15,289 nucleotides of DNA, taken from positions 1 through 15,289 of the forward strand of contig CAZBWS010000061.1 in the NCBI GenBank assembly GCA_964495705.1. Reading direction: 5' to 3'. The translations under genes and the position numbers were made by a program. The notes beneath the pieces were generated by a model. That model had not been told where the DNA came from, did not search any database, and saw nothing but the letters and a program-made list of their open reading frames with translations. Origin of the DNA: CAZBWS01 sp964495705 (GTDB lineage: Bacteria > Pseudomonadota > Gammaproteobacteria > HTCC5015). Of this stretch, positions 14,018 through 15,289 are shown piece by piece (the stretch's first letter is position 1; every line of letters starts with the position of its first letter).

Positions 14018-14461
14018 TTAAAATTGCGCAACCATAAAACCAGCAAACAACACCACAAAACCACCTATTTCAGCGCTTGCTAACAGCCACATAAAACCTG
14101 ATACCATTATATTGGGGATGTTGCCTGTACCTAAACGATGTGGCTTGCGCAGTTGATTGTTCGTGTCTTGTAAAAAGCCATGCACGATATAACCTTGAAT
14201 GGCTAAGGCAAAGAAAACAATCGGCCCTAAAGCTGCCCAGAAGTTAATCGTTTCTGACCACGCACTGAACTCGACAAATTTCGCCAATACAATACATGAG
14301 AAGCTATACATCAATGCAGCACGATGAGCGATATCCACATAGTAGTGTGCCCTCGCCTTTTCACTTTTAGTGATTTGAATATACTTCCATAAACCGGTTA
14401 ATAAACCAACCAGGAAAAACAAACCACAGGCCAACCAACAGATGAATAATGAATTAGGCAT
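14018..14461 (-). CDS. four-helix membrane protein, unknown
   Basis: The 147-residue protein has four predicted membrane helices at about 5-27, 45-64, 72-95 and 117-143. It contains conserved-looking polar positions in HRAALMYSFS, KFVEFS and a Glu in the last helix (SAEIGGFVV). A basic cytoplasmic-looking loop (LRKPHRLGTG) joins helices 3 and 4. I do not recognise the family. The ATG at 14461 is preceded by AAGGG eight bases upstream, and this ribosome site lies in the loop of a hairpin that includes the start codon's first base. It sits between a glutamine amidotransferase gene and mgsA in the same direction. Confidence 0.8.
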   Translation of the reverse strand: MPNSLFICWLACGLFFLVGLLTGLWKYIQITKSEKARAHYYVDIAHRAALMYSFSCIVLAKFVEFSAWSETINFWAALGPIVFFALAIQGYIVHGFLQDTNNQLRKPHRLGTGNIPNIMVSGFMWLLASAEIGGFVVLFAGFMVAQF

Positions 14462-14490
14462 ATCCGCAACCCTTAATAGTAATGCGGATA
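14461..14490 (-). promoter_or_regulatory. hairpin around the ribosome site of the membrane-protein gene
   Basis: TATCCGCA at 14461-14468 and TGCGGATA at 14483-14490 are perfect inverted repeats around a 14-nt loop. In the mRNA the AAGGG ribosome site lies in the loop and the A of the start codon lies at the end of the stem, so the hairpin could limit or present the start. No known riboswitch is recognised. Confidence 0.35.
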
Positions 14491-14493
14491 GGC

Positions 14494-14510
14494 TACAACA
14501 GACCGTTGTA
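14494..14510. repeat. short inverted repeat in the GATase-membrane protein gap
   Basis: TACAAC (14494-14499) and GTTGTA (14505-14510) pair across a 5-nt loop, just upstream of the 14461-14490 hairpin. It has no T-run, so a terminator is unlikely. The stem is short. Confidence 0.3.
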
Positions 14511-14532
14511 AATTACCTGTTTAGATGCGCCA

Positions 14533-15222
14533 TCATTGAGGAGAAGATTCCAACCAATCATCTAAAAGGCGATAGAGAGCCTGATGTATTTTGGCAAAAC
14601 GCATAGGCATAGACAGCATTTGTTCGGCTGTTTGAGTATAGGGGCCTCCATCAATTTCATCCGCACAATGCTCTATTAATCGCTTGGCGACCTCTGGAGT
14701 AAACTCTAGATGAAACTGCAGGCCCAACACTTTATCGTGATAGATAAAAGCCTGATTAGCACAGCCTTCGCTACACGCAAGATGTTCTGCTCCACTAGGT
14801 AAGGCAAAGGTATCTCCATGCCAGTGAAACGCCATCACCCCATCAAGGTGCTTACCTAAGTCATGGCTGCCTGTCCGCTGTAGCGGGAACCAACCAATTT
14901 CACGATGCGAATGGCGCGTAACCGCCGCCCCCAACACGTCCGCAACCAACTGAGCACCTAAACAGATACCCAGTATCTTCTTACCGCTATCAATCACACT
15001 TCGAATAAATGCTTTCTCAGCGACCAACCAAGGGAAGCCAGCTTCATCTTGTACGCCCATAGGCCCGCCCAAAACAAGTAGAAAGTCGAAGCTGCTTAAG
15101 CTGGGAAGATCGTCGCCACTATATAAATTACAATAACGCAAACAATGTCCGCGACTATTAGCCCAATCAACGATAGAGGCTGGGCCCTCAAAGGGAACAT
15201 GTTGTAGTACGGCTATGTTCAT
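14533..15222 (-). CDS. class I glutamine amidotransferase-like protein
   Basis: The 229-residue protein has the triad-type GATase fold. The nucleophile is Cys87 in LGICLGAQ, with His171 and Glu173 in LQFHLEFTPE. LVLGGPMGVQDE (48-60) forms the oxyanion strand. The class hydrolyses the side-chain amide of glutamine or a gamma-glutamyl bond. No synthase partner is fused or adjacent, so it may act as a stand-alone gamma-glutamyl hydrolase or supply an unknown partner. ATG at 15222 immediately follows the TAA of the upstream gene, and an AAAGAG motif lies 4 nt before the ATG. Confidence 0.9.
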   Translation of the reverse strand: MNIAVLQHVPFEGPASIVDWANSRGHCLRYCNLYSGDDLPSLSSFDFLLVLGGPMGVQDEAGFPWLVAEKAFIRSVIDSGKKILGICLGAQLVADVLGAAVTRHSHREIGWFPLQRTGSHDLGKHLDGVMAFHWHGDTFALPSGAEHLACSEGCANQAFIYHDKVLGLQFHLEFTPEVAKRLIEHCADEIDGGPYTQTAEQMLSMPMRFAKIHQALYRLLDDWLESSPQ

Positions 15223-15289
15223 TTAACTCTTTATTTCCTTAATCACTTGTTTAGCCAACAACTCCCCCGAACCACAGGCCATCGTCCAA
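15223..15289 (-). CDS. C-terminal end of a DadA-like FAD-dependent amino-acid dehydrogenase (partial)
   Basis: The window ends inside this gene. In the frame opening at 15288, 21 codons and a TAA encode WTMACGSGELLAKQVIKEIKS. The WTMACGSG...LA stretch closely resembles the last FAD-contacting segment of D-amino acid dehydrogenase (DadA) and related oxidases. TAA abuts the ATG of the glutamine amidotransferase, so both are in one transcript. The short fragment cannot tell D-amino acid dehydrogenase from its relatives. Confidence 0.6.
   Translation of the reverse strand, partial: WTMACGSGELLAKQVIKEIKS

Overview
The window looks like the chromosome of a free-living, probably marine, gammaproteobacterium with moderate G+C. 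I infer this from the long gammaproteobacterial form of QueF, an E. coli-like methylglyoxal synthase, a PilJ-type sensor domain, short intergenic gaps and a REP-like GGTGGGTTA palindrome. No phage, transposon, CRISPR or RNA gene is visible. The genus cannot be fixed from the sequence alone. A lineage near the Spongiibacteraceae/Cellvibrionales would fit, but that is a guess.

Layout. Positions 1-60 hold a REP-like hairpin. From 61 to 2550 a tight minus-strand operon reads SDR dehydrogenase -> queF -> Nudix hydrolase -> small zinc-ribbon membrane protein. A short plus-strand coiled-coil protein (2699-2920) ends exactly where the next minus-strand gene ends. From 2921 to 7768 a minus-strand operon carries an alkyl-DHAP-synthase-like FAD oxidase, a GlpD-type glycerol-3-phosphate dehydrogenase and an FGGY kinase. 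It is divided from a divergent AraC-type regulator (7965-8990) by a 196-bp region with a strong palindromic operator. Plus-strand genes at 9090-13506 form a four-gene signalling cassette: a membrane CheA-like histidine kinase, a CheY, a CheX-like phosphatase and a response regulator fused to a Ser/Thr protein kinase. Convergent to it, a minus-strand operon (13520-15289) holds the end of a DadA-like flavoenzyme, a class I glutamine amidotransferase, an unknown four-helix membrane protein and methylglyoxal synthase.

How the genes may work together. The kinase/GlpD/AGPS-like trio points to a glycerol-3-phosphate/DHAP-centred pathway that could make or break down ether-linked glycerolipids or a related compound, with the AraC protein as local regulator. 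The nearby SDR could be a reductase for such a product, but it is in another operon and has a non-standard active site. The 9090-13506 cassette looks like a self-contained relay that converts a periplasmic or membrane signal into HPt/REC phosphotransfer and then into Ser/Thr phosphorylation, with CheX as the off-switch. This cassette and the AGPS-like module are the two parts most worth attention. There is no gene-free stretch longer than 300 bases.
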